Source of the DNA: Candidatus Latescibacterota bacterium
GTDB lineage: Bacteria > JAAXHH01 > JACQVL01
Length of the DNA: 8,056 bases
Assembly (NCBI GenBank): GCA_016209865.1
Contig: JACQVL010000297.1
Span: forward strand, 1-8,056
Direction: 5' to 3'
Each line of letters starts with the position of its first letter. The first letter of the stretch is position 1. Shown here in pieces: positions 1 through 5,441 of the stretch. The position numbers and the translations under genes are program-made. The notes beneath the pieces were generated by a model. The model made no database searches and was not told the origin of the DNA. It saw nothing but the letters and a program-made list of their open reading frames with translations.

Positions 1-126
1 ACGGGGTATGGCCTGGGTATCCGGCTCCAGTCGTCGCTGGGCATCTTAGGGATCGATTACGGGATCGGGGAGGATGACGCCCTGCTGAACGGGAAATTAC
101 ACATCGGCATCCGGAATGAATTTTAA
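1..126 (+). CDS. C-terminal end of an Omp85/BamA-type outer-membrane beta-barrel protein (partial)
   Basis: The open frame runs from the window edge to a TAA at 124-126 and gives 41 residues. It reads as the last strands of a transmembrane barrel: a GYGLGIR segment, then GILGIDYG, then a loop, and a final strand ending KLHIGIRNEF. A terminal Phe after alternating hydrophobic residues is the established recognition signal for insertion by the BAM complex. The order GLG-R, L-G-IDYG, G-K-H-GI-NEF is typical of the Omp85 family (BamA, TamA and relatives), which insert or translocate proteins at the outer membrane. The N-terminal part, including any POTRA domains, lies outside the window, so BamA cannot be told from TamA or a lipase-linked Omp85 protein. 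It is the clearest sign that the organism has an outer membrane. Confidence 0.72.
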   Translation, partial: TGYGLGIRLQSSLGILGIDYGIGEDDALLNGKLHIGIRNEF

Positions 127-129
127 GAC

Positions 130-143
130 GCCTTGCGCAAGGC
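130..143. terminator. Short perfect palindrome just after the barrel gene, possible weak terminator or attenuator
   Basis: GCCTTGCGCAAGGC is a perfect 14-nt palindrome starting 3 nt after the upstream stop codon, able to form a 5-bp stem with a GCGC loop. No T-run follows, so intrinsic termination would be weak. It may only slow RNA decay or mark the operon boundary. Confidence 0.3.
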
Positions 144-215
144 TCCCAGGTGGATTATCTTGAGTAAGCCGGGTTCATCTGTGTTGGTTCGCACTCGTTG
201 TCATGAGGGCCGGAC

Positions 216-1391
216 GTGTACGGAACGAAAGCGGTGTACGACATCGTCGTCGTCGGCGGCGGGCCGGCCGGGGCGTTAGCGGCCTGGGCGGCGGCTGATC
301 GAGGGGTCAGTGTCCTGCTGATCGAGAAAGACCGGGAGATCGGGGTGCCCGTCCGATGCGCCGAGGGGATCGCCGCGGCGACCGTCAAGAAATTCCTCGA
401 TCCCGACCCCCAGTGGGTCTCAGCGAAGATCGAAGGCCTCCGGCTGTATGCCCCATCGGGTGAGAGTATCGAATTTCTCGAAGAAGGCCTGGGATACGTG
501 CTGGAGCGACGTGTCTTCGATCGCGAGCTGGCCAACCGGGCCGCGAAAGCGGGGGCGGATGTGTGGGTCAGCACCTGCGCGACCGGCCTGATGTTCGATC
601 AGGATCGGCTCGCTGGAGTCCGGATGGCGAGCCGCGGTCGGGATATGACCGTCCGGTGTCGTCTGGTGATCGCGGCAGATGGAGTTGAGTCACGCGTCGC
701 GCGATGGGCGAAACTCCGGACGATGAGTTCGTTGCGGGACCTCGAAGTCTGCACGCAGTATCTCCTGCACAACGTGGCTCCGGAGAAAGGCTACTGTGAA
801 TTCTTTGTCGGGGAAGAGATCGCGCCGGGCGGGTATGCCTGGGTCTTTCCGAAGGGGCCGGACACCGCCAACGTCGGGATCGGCATCTGCGGACTGTACA
901 CCCGGAAACGCTCGTCGACGGACTATCTGCATGAATTTATCGCGCGGTGGTATCCGCAGAGTACTCCGCTCGCGATGGTGGTGGGCAGCGTCCCGGTCGG
1001 CGTCACCCTCAAGGAGATCGTGACAGACGGGGTGATGATTGCGGGGGACGCGGCACACCAGGTGAACCCGGTGAGTGGGGGGGGCATTGGCACTGCGATG
1101 GTGGCCGGAGAAATCGCGGGCCGTGTGGGCGCGGAGGCGATTAAAGCGGGGGATGTTTCCCGGAACCGGCTTGTCCGGTATCCGCAAGAATGGGAAGAGG
1201 TCTACGGGCATTACCAGAAGCGGGCGTATCGGGTCAAAGAAGCCATCCACAAGCTCAAAGATGACACGTACAACGCGACGGCAGCGCTGTTACAACGCCG
1301 GAATGATGTCCGGCTTCGGGATGTGTTCCTGACCGTGCTCCGCCATCAGCCCAGCCTGCTGATCGATGTGATCAGGATGTTCAGGAAGTAG
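216..1391 (+). CDS. Geranylgeranyl reductase family FAD-dependent oxidoreductase
   Basis: A 391-residue flavoprotein of the geranylgeranyl reductase (GGR, COG0644) family. These enzymes saturate the double bonds of prenyl chains on chlorophyll (ChlP), menaquinone (MenJ) or archaeal ether lipids. The N-terminal FAD-binding fold shows GGGPAG (residues 14-19) and the ribose-binding Glu at about 37 (LLIEKD). A CAEG motif sits at 48-51, as in archaeal GGRs. The PGGYAWVFPKG segment near 203-213 and GDAAHQVNP followed by GGGIGTA from about 277 are the second FAD-binding and family signature motifs. The GTG start has a GAGGG ribosome binding site at 205-209, 6 nt upstream. A UbiA-type prenyltransferase follows after 15 nt, so the substrate is probably the product of that enzyme. 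Whether that is an ether lipid or a quinone is not decided by sequence. Family assignment is secure and substrate is open. Confidence 0.9.
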   Translation: MYGTKAVYDIVVVGGGPAGALAAWAAADRGVSVLLIEKDREIGVPVRCAEGIAAATVKKFLDPDPQWVSAKIEGLRLYAPSGESIEFLEEGLGYVLERRVFDRELANRAAKAGADVWVSTCATGLMFDQDRLAGVRMASRGRDMTVRCRLVIAADGVESRVARWAKLRTMSSLRDLEVCTQYLLHNVAPEKGYCEFFVGEEIAPGGYAWVFPKGPDTANVGIGICGLYTRKRSSTDYLHEFIARWYPQSTPLAMVVGSVPVGVTLKEIVTDGVMIAGDAAHQVNPVSGGGIGTAMVAGEIAGRVGAEAIKAGDVSRNRLVRYPQEWEEVYGHYQKRAYRVKEAIHKLKDDTYNATAALLQRRNDVRLRDVFLTVLRHQPSLLIDVIRMFRK

Positions 1392-1406
1392 GGGTAATCC
1401 ATCGGG

Positions 1407-2237
1407 ATGAGATCATTCTCCGCGTACCTTCAACTTACCCGTCCGGTGAATTGTGCGATCGCGTTCGCGTCGGTGCTCGTCGGCGCGTTCGTCGCCGGAG
1501 CGGAGGTCGCCGGACGACTGGCGCTCATCGCGGGGCTCTCAGAGTTCTGTCTATGCGCCGGGGCCAACGTCATCAACGACTGTTACGATATGGCGAGAGA
1601 TCGCCTGAATAAACCGGCGCGGCCGCTCGTGACCGGCCGGGCGACTCGCCAGGCTGCGATCGTCTACGCCGTGCTGTTGAGCGTGATGGGCGTCGGACTC
1701 GGAGTGACGCTCGGCCTGGCTCCATCGGGCGTCGCGCTCTTCACCGCACTCGCGGCGCTCGCGTACAGCGCCGTCCTCAAGAAGATGGCCTTCGTCGGAA
1801 ACGTCACGGTCAGCGCCGTCTCGTCGCTTGCGTTCGTCTACGGCGGGCTGACTGGCCCCCGCCCGTTGCTCTCGATCGTTCCGGCAGGGTTCGCGTTTCT
1901 GTTCCACCTCGGCCGGGAGGTGCTGAAGGACATCGAGGATGCGGCCGGAGACGCTGCCAGTCGGGTTACCACCGTGCCAGTCCGCTACGGGACGACGACG
2001 GCGGTCGGGGTGATCACGGGAGTCTTCGCAGCGCTCATCCTGTCAACGCTTCTCCCTGTCATGGCCGGCTGGTATGGTCGAACGTATCTGGCGCTCGTCA
2101 TCCTTGTCGACCTTATCCTCCTCTACGTCGTGCGTTCGATGTGGCGGGATGCCGGTCCGGCGAACGCAGGCCGGCTCAGCCGAATCCTGAAAGCGAACAT
2201 GGTGCTCGGCCTGATAGCGCTGTGCGCGGGGAGATGA
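1407..2237 (+). CDS. UbiA-family prenyltransferase, DGGGP-synthase-like
   Basis: A 276-residue polytopic membrane protein with about eight to nine hydrophobic segments, normal for UbiA prenyltransferases. These transfer a polyprenyl group from its diphosphate to an acceptor. Both Mg-diphosphate motifs are present: NDCYDMARD (Asn57, Asp61, Asp65) and KDIEDAAGD (Asp175, Asp178, Asp182), with KPARPL after the first. The YSAVLKK...GN pattern in mid-protein and the REVLKDIED form of the second motif look more like the geranylgeranylglyceryl-phosphate geranylgeranyltransferase branch than 4-hydroxybenzoate (UbiA) or MenA enzymes. This is a judgement by eye. The ATG lies 15 nt after the reductase stop with AGGGG at 1390-1394 upstream, so the two genes are very likely co-transcribed. 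Alternatives are a quinone or heme prenyltransferase of unknown specificity. Confidence 0.87.
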   Translation: MRSFSAYLQLTRPVNCAIAFASVLVGAFVAGAEVAGRLALIAGLSEFCLCAGANVINDCYDMARDRLNKPARPLVTGRATRQAAIVYAVLLSVMGVGLGVTLGLAPSGVALFTALAALAYSAVLKKMAFVGNVTVSAVSSLAFVYGGLTGPRPLLSIVPAGFAFLFHLGREVLKDIEDAAGDAASRVTTVPVRYGTTTAVGVITGVFAALILSTLLPVMAGWYGRTYLALVILVDLILLYVVRSMWRDAGPANAGRLSRILKANMVLGLIALCAGR

Positions 2238-2241
2238 ACGG

Positions 2242-2721
2242 GTGCGTGTCGTCCTACAGCGGGTCACGCGCGCGGCGGTCAGCGTGGACGGGACGATGAC
2301 CGGGGAAATCGGGTCGGGACTCGTCCTGCTCGTGGGAGTGGCGAAAGGGGATACGGACGCGGATGTGGAGTACGTGGCGGACAAGTGCGCATACCTCCGG
2401 GTCTTCGAGGACGCGGACGGCAAGATGAACCGCTCGGCGCTGGATGTGAGGGCTGAGGTCCTGGCGATCTCTCAGTTCACCCTCTGCGGGGATACGCGGA
2501 AGGGGCGGCGGCCCGGGTTCGACGGGGCCGCTCCGCCGGAGGTTGCACGACCGTTGTACGAGCGGTTTATCGACCAGTTGCGCGCGTTCGGCCTTCGGGT
2601 TGAGACCGGCCAGTTCGGAGCGCGGATGCTCGTCGAAATCTGGAACGACGGACCGGTCACGTTTCTCGTCGAGAGTCGCGGAGAGACGAGCGCCGCGTCT
2701 CCCCGTCCGCCTGTCCGATGA
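2242..2721 (+). CDS. dtd: D-aminoacyl-tRNA deacylase
   Basis: Dtd hydrolyses D-aminoacyl-tRNA (and glycyl-tRNA-Ala), recycling tRNA mischarged with D-Tyr and other D-amino acids in the cytoplasm. The protein begins MRVVLQRVTRAAVSVDG, the standard family start. It carries SQFTL at 77-81 (Thr80 is the family active-site Thr) and NDGPVT at 135-140, whose Gly137-Pro138 pair forms the cross-subunit Gly-cisPro motif that rejects L-amino acids. At 159 residues it is about 14 longer than usual; the extra is a charged, proline-rich tail after FLVES. The GTG start lies 4 nt after the prenyltransferase stop, with GGGAG at 2228-2232 inside the end of that gene, suggesting translational coupling. Its stop overlaps the next start (ATGA). 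Function is secure. Confidence 0.97.
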   Translation: MRVVLQRVTRAAVSVDGTMTGEIGSGLVLLVGVAKGDTDADVEYVADKCAYLRVFEDADGKMNRSALDVRAEVLAISQFTLCGDTRKGRRPGFDGAAPPEVARPLYERFIDQLRAFGLRVETGQFGARMLVEIWNDGPVTFLVESRGETSAASPRPPVR

Positions 2722-3323
2722 GACGACCACTGATCCTCGCCTCAACCTCGCCGCGCCGGGCGGCGCTCCTTCGCCAAATTGGGCTTCCGTTCGTCGTGGA
2801 AGCCCCGGATGTCGACGAATCCGCCTGGTCGTTCCGGGACCCCGCCGAGGGCGCGCGGACGCTCGCCCTCCAGAAAGCCCGCGCGGTGGCGGCTCGACAG
2901 ACCGTGCCCGGCCAGGCCGTCTTAGGGGCGGACACGATCGTTGTCCTCGACGGCCGCATCTTAGGGAAGCCGGACGGGCCGGATGGGGCGCGTGCGATGC
3001 TACGGGCGTTGGGAGGCCGGGCGCATCGAGTGATCACCGGCCTGGCGCTCGTTGAGACGGGAAGCGGCCGGACGGTGCAGGGGGACGAGCAGACGACGGT
3101 CTGGATGCGGTCGTTGGCCCCCGAGGAGATCGAGGCATACCTCGCCACCGGAGAACCCTTAGACAAGGCAGGCGCGTACGGGGCGCAAGGGTACGGGGCG
3201 AGCTTCATCGAACGGGTTGAGGGATGTTTTTATAATGTCGTCGGACTGCCGCTCGCGCGGCTGGTCGTCATGCTACGGGAGTTTCACTGCAGTGACGAAA
3301 TGAATTTTGACGACCAAAATTAG
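2718..3323 (+). CDS. maf: Maf family nucleoside triphosphate pyrophosphatase (likely dTTP/UTP type)
   Basis: Maf proteins hydrolyse NTPs to NMP and diphosphate to remove modified or surplus nucleotides, and have been tied to septum inhibition. Visible motifs are ILASTSPRR at 6-14, Lys53, GADTIV at 70-75 with the catalytic-region Asp72, GKP at 83-85, and DKAGAYGAQG at 149-158. The GADTIV plus DKAGAYG-QG combination resembles the YhdE (dTTPase/UTPase) branch rather than YceF, judged by eye. The 201 residues match family length, but the last 12 residues (after LREF) are polar and unlike a conserved end. They are encoded by a stretch containing a CACTGCAGTG palindrome and an AGTGACG unit resembling the intergenic repeats further on. 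The start overlaps the dtd stop by 4 nt (ATGA), so the two are coupled. Confidence 0.96.
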   Translation: MRRPLILASTSPRRAALLRQIGLPFVVEAPDVDESAWSFRDPAEGARTLALQKARAVAARQTVPGQAVLGADTIVVLDGRILGKPDGPDGARAMLRALGGRAHRVITGLALVETGSGRTVQGDEQTTVWMRSLAPEEIEAYLATGEPLDKAGAYGAQGYGASFIERVEGCFYNVVGLPLARLVVMLREFHCSDEMNFDDQN

Positions 3324-3330
3324 TAAAGAC

Positions 3331-3390
3331 CTGTAGGGGCGGATCTTGTATTCGCCCCGATGCGGGCGATCACAAGGATCGCCCCTACAG
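3331..3390. repeat. Large imperfect palindrome of the GTAGGGGCG...CGCCCCTAC type
   Basis: Two 27-nt arms (3331-3357 and 3364-3390) are reverse complements at 22 of 27 positions around a 6-nt loop. The outer 11 nt, CTGTAGGGGCG against CGCCCCTACAG, are perfect. It begins 7 nt after the maf stop and would form a long hairpin in RNA or single-stranded DNA. Such GTAGGGGCGA-type palindromes recur between genes in many environmental bacteria and behave like REP/MITE-style dispersed repeats. No T-run follows, so if it ends transcription it does so without a classic intrinsic terminator. Confidence 0.8.
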
Positions 3391-3468
3391 ATGACCTGTT
3401 TTGATCATCAAATCTCATCAGCGTGATCCGTAAAAATGTCGGATGAACCTTTTCTTATCACTATTTCT

Positions 3469-3491
3469 CTCGTCACTTGTCACTCGTCACT
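3469..3491. repeat. Heptamer array YGTCACT (3 units), left arm of an inverted pair
   Basis: CGTCACT, TGTCACT and CGTCACT follow one another at 3471-3491 with exact 7-nt period. The reverse complement of 3469-3491 matches 4005-4027 at 21 of 23 positions, so this array and the one at 4005 are inverted copies framing the DUF457 gene. Short 7-nt tandem repeats of this kind (STRR-like) are known between genes in cyanobacteria and other environmental bacteria. Confidence 0.8.
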
Positions 3492-3496
3492 CTCTC

Positions 3497-4009
3497 ATGG
3501 CCTTTTACCGTCGTCATCTCTGGGGCGGGATGCTGGCCACCGGCCTGGCGATGGGCGCGGTCGGCGTCTGGCTCGCCCAGACCGGTCAGCTTGACCGGTT
3601 CATCAACGCCGACGAGTGGCCGAAAGTGCCCATGCTGCTCGGAATCGGCATCCTGTCGGCATGCTTCCCGGATATCGACACGAACAGCAAGTCCCAGCGG
3701 TTATTTTACCGGCTGATGCTCCTGTTAGACGTCTGGCTGATCGTGCAGCGGGATTATAAGTCAGCCGCACTCCTCGGCCTGGGGGGGATGCTCCCCCTGC
3801 TGGGCAAACACCGGGGATGGACGCATACATGGACGGCGGCGGTACTCGTCCCGGCGGCCTGTTTTCTCCTCCCGATGCTCATCACGCAGCGGGTTCAGTT
3901 GTTTCTGGGCATCTGCTTTGTGATCTCGGTCTCCGCGTACGTCAGCCACCTGATCCTGGATGGGTACATCGGGACGACCATCCAGAGGATGCGGCGTATA
4001 TTTCAGTGA
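3497..4009 (+). CDS. Membrane-bound metal-dependent hydrolase, DUF457/YdjM type
   Basis: A 170-residue membrane protein with four to five hydrophobic segments. It resembles the LexA-binding, inner-membrane metal-dependent hydrolase family (YdjM, DUF457, PF04307), whose substrates are unknown. Putative metal ligands are in family order: His7 (RRHLWGG), FPDIDT with Asp59 and Asp61, HRGWTHT with His105 and His110, and SHLILDG with His151 and Asp155. The frame is open back to an ATG at 3443, but those 18 extra residues are mostly translated repeat (3469-3491), so the ATG at 3497 is preferred. A start at 3530 would lose the N-terminal His. No good ribosome binding site precedes either candidate. 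The TGA stop itself lies in the first unit of the downstream heptamer array. Biochemical role is not known. Confidence 0.8.
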   Translation: MAFYRRHLWGGMLATGLAMGAVGVWLAQTGQLDRFINADEWPKVPMLLGIGILSACFPDIDTNSKSQRLFYRLMLLLDVWLIVQRDYKSAALLGLGGMLPLLGKHRGWTHTWTAAVLVPAACFLLPMLITQRVQLFLGICFVISVSAYVSHLILDGYIGTTIQRMRRIFQ

Positions 4010-4032
4010 CGAGTGACAAGTGGCAAGTGACG
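4005..4032. repeat. Heptamer array AGTGACR (4 units), right arm of an inverted pair
   Basis: AGTGACG, AGTGACA, AGTGGCA and AGTGACG run head to tail at 4005-4011, 4012-4018, 4019-4025 and 4026-4032. The array is the inverted counterpart of 3469-3491 and overlaps the stop codon of the DUF457 gene. Confidence 0.8.
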
Positions 4033-4061
4033 AAGGAAAGACCTTCTACCCCTTGTCACTT
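4025..4061. other. Stem-loop between the DUF457 gene and the epimerase
   Basis: AAGTGAC (4025-4031) can pair with GTCACTT (4055-4061), and GAAGG (4032-4036) with CCTTC (4042-4046), giving a two-part stem with an asymmetric bulge. It reuses the last heptamer unit. No T-run follows, so it is not a clear terminator. Confidence 0.45.
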
Positions 4062-4072
4062 ATCACTCCGAT

Positions 4073-4078
4073 AGGGGG
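4073..4078 (+). promoter_or_regulatory. Ribosome binding site of the epimerase gene
   Basis: AGGGGG lies 4 nt before the ATG at 4083. It fixes the start there rather than at the in-frame GTG at 4020, which would place 21 repeat-derived residues before the Rossmann fold. Confidence 0.65.
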
Positions 4079-4082
4079 AACG

Positions 4083-5027
4083 ATGAGTTACCTTGTCACC
4101 GGCGTCGCCGGGTTTATCGGGTTTCACATCGCAGAACGCTTCCTGAGTCAGGGACAGCCGGTGACCGGCATCGATTGTTTTCTCGATTCGTACCCGCGTC
4201 CCATCAAGGAAGACCGGGTGCAGCGGCTGCGGGAGTATTCCCTGTTCCGTTTTGTCGAGCAGAGTCTGATAGAGGCCAACTTAGAAGCTTTGCTGGATGG
4301 GATCAGTGCCGTCTTCCATGAGGCGGGACAGGCGGGCGTCCGGCCGAGCTGGGGGACGAATTTTCACATCTACGTGGAGAACAACATCCTGGCGACCCAG
4401 CGTCTCCTCGAAGCGGTCACCCATGCCAGGGTTCGCCGGTTTCTGTACGCGTCATCGTCCTCCGTCTACGGCAATGCCCCCGAACTCCCCATCCGGGAGA
4501 CGAGCCCGACGCAGCCCATCTCCCCGTACGGGGTGACGAAGCTGGCGGCCGAGCATCTCTGCTCTCTGTACTGGAAGAATCTCGGCCTTCCCGTCGTCTC
4601 GCTCCGGTACTTCACCGTCTTCGGTCCTCGTCCCCGGCCGGATATGGCCATCACGATCTTTGCGAAAGCCATCTTAGCGGGGGAAGAGATGGTCGTCTTC
4701 GGGGACGGGGAGCAGTCCCGTGGCTTCACGTACGTGGACGATGTGGTGGATGCGAACGTCCGCGCGGCGGAGCGGGACGTGAGCGGGCAGGTGTTCAACA
4801 TCGGCGGCGGGGGCCGGATCACGGTGAACGCGTTGATTCATCTGCTGGAAGAGATCATCGGCAAGCGAGCCATCGTCCGCCATACCGAATCTCAGAAGGG
4901 GGATGCCCTCCATACCGAGGCGGACACGTCGCGTGCCTACCAGGCGCTGGGCTACCAACCGGCCACGGACATGCGGGAAGGGTTGGCGAAGACGGTGGCG
5001 TCGATCCGGGAGTTCTATAAACTCTAA
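4083..5027 (+). CDS. NAD-dependent sugar-nucleotide epimerase/dehydratase (extended SDR)
   Basis: A 314-residue extended short-chain dehydrogenase of the UDP-glucose/UDP-glucuronate 4-epimerase and dehydratase group. These use bound NAD to oxidise and re-reduce a nucleotide sugar for polysaccharide or LPS synthesis in the cytoplasm. It shows TGVAGFIG (6-13), Asp31 for the NAD ribose, ASSSSVYG around 123-130, the catalytic Tyr149-xxx-Lys153 (SPYGVTK), GPRPRPDMA (181-189) and FTYVDDVVDA (215-224). QAGVRPSWG near 83-91 and RPDMA are most like UDP-glucuronate epimerase relatives, though exact substrate cannot be read by eye. Length fits the family. The start at 4083 places the Gly-rich motif at the usual distance and follows AGGGGG. 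No glycosyltransferase gene is next to it, so the pathway is unknown. Confidence 0.93.
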   Translation: MSYLVTGVAGFIGFHIAERFLSQGQPVTGIDCFLDSYPRPIKEDRVQRLREYSLFRFVEQSLIEANLEALLDGISAVFHEAGQAGVRPSWGTNFHIYVENNILATQRLLEAVTHARVRRFLYASSSSVYGNAPELPIRETSPTQPISPYGVTKLAAEHLCSLYWKNLGLPVVSLRYFTVFGPRPRPDMAITIFAKAILAGEEMVVFGDGEQSRGFTYVDDVVDANVRAAERDVSGQVFNIGGGGRITVNALIHLLEEIIGKRAIVRHTESQKGDALHTEADTSRAYQALGYQPATDMREGLAKTVASIREFYKL

Positions 5028-5052
5028 ACGCGGAATGATGAACGGGGTTGTC

Positions 5053-5074
5053 CATTCATCCTTCTGCATTCATC
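5053..5074. repeat. Two copies of CATTCATC, 14 nt apart, in the spacer before the coiled-coil gene
   Basis: CATTCATC occurs at 5053-5060 and 5067-5074. The 14-nt spacing is twice seven and the intervening ATTCATC-like unit is degenerate (4 of 7 match). This resembles the 7-nt period of the arrays beside the DUF457 gene but is weaker. Confidence 0.4.
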
Positions 5075-5087
5075 GTTGCAGTCGAAC

Positions 5088-5094
5088 AAGGAGG
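5088..5094 (+). promoter_or_regulatory. Strong ribosome binding site of the coiled-coil gene
   Basis: AAGGAGG is a near-perfect Shine-Dalgarno 7 nt before the ATG at 5102. It rules out the earlier in-frame ATG at 5048 and suggests high translation. Confidence 0.8.
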
Positions 5095-5101
5095 ACATAC
5101 C

Positions 5102-5407
5102 ATGAAGAGCGCACTGGAGATCGCCCTGGAAAAATCGGCCAAGCTGATGGAAGGGGAACCGGCCCAGGCCAGACTGACGGACGAGCAGCGGGCGAAGATC
5201 GCGGCGATTGAACAGGAATACCGGGCGAAGGCCGCGGAACAGGAGATCATGGTCGAATCGAAGATCAAAACGGTCGCGCTGCAGGCGACGGGTCGCGAAT
5301 TCAGCGAACAGGTCATGCTGCTCCGGGAACAATTGACTCAAGAGAAAATGAAGCTCGAAGAGGAGAAGCAGGCACGCATCCAGGCGATCCGCGAGAGCAA
5401 CGCGTGA
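5102..5407 (+). CDS. Small charged coiled-coil protein, function unknown
   Basis: A 101-residue protein with no signal peptide or membrane segment and no cysteine. It begins MKSALEIALEKSAKLMEGEP and continues with alternating Glu/Lys/Arg and Ala/Leu/Ile that predict long helices. LTDEQRAKIAAIEQEY at about 25-40 is followed by a helix to near residue 60, and a second, strongly heptad-like stretch runs from about 68 to 99. Similar short proteins opening with MKSALEIA and an LT/S-EEQ segment occur in a range of diderm bacteria; I recall them but know no assigned function. It lies 34 nt before the prepilin peptidase start and has the best ribosome binding site in the window, so it is probably abundant. 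It could be a scaffold or helper in a complex; nothing in the sequence shows a catalytic role. Confidence 0.85.
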   Translation: MKSALEIALEKSAKLMEGEPAQARLTDEQRAKIAAIEQEYRAKAAEQEIMVESKIKTVALQATGREFSEQVMLLREQLTQEKMKLEEEKQARIQAIRESNA

Positions 5408-5441
5408 ACACAAAGCCCTTCTTCCCCAGCGGGAGCACGGC

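Noticed and set aside
690-1250. Long minus-strand open frame opposite the geranylgeranyl reductase
   Set aside because: It is Arg/Pro/His-rich, matches no family I know and is fully covered by a well-supported gene on the other strand; long antisense frames are expected in GC-rich DNA.
2657-3208. Minus-strand frame of 183 codons opposite dtd and maf
   Set aside because: It spans two solid overlapping genes, and its Ser/Ala/Arg-rich composition is that of an antisense shadow.
3307-3335. Sigma-70 promoter beginning TTGACG after maf
   Set aside because: A good -35 is present, but the stretch 17 nt on (CTGTAG) is a poor -10 and lies in the palindrome.
3331-3390. Integron attC site
   Set aside because: The arms lack the GTTRRRY core and the R-box/L-box layout, and no integrase or cassette array is present.
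3469-4032. Insertion sequence or transposon
   Set aside because: The inverted arms frame a DUF457 gene with no transposase motif, and no target-site duplication was visible.
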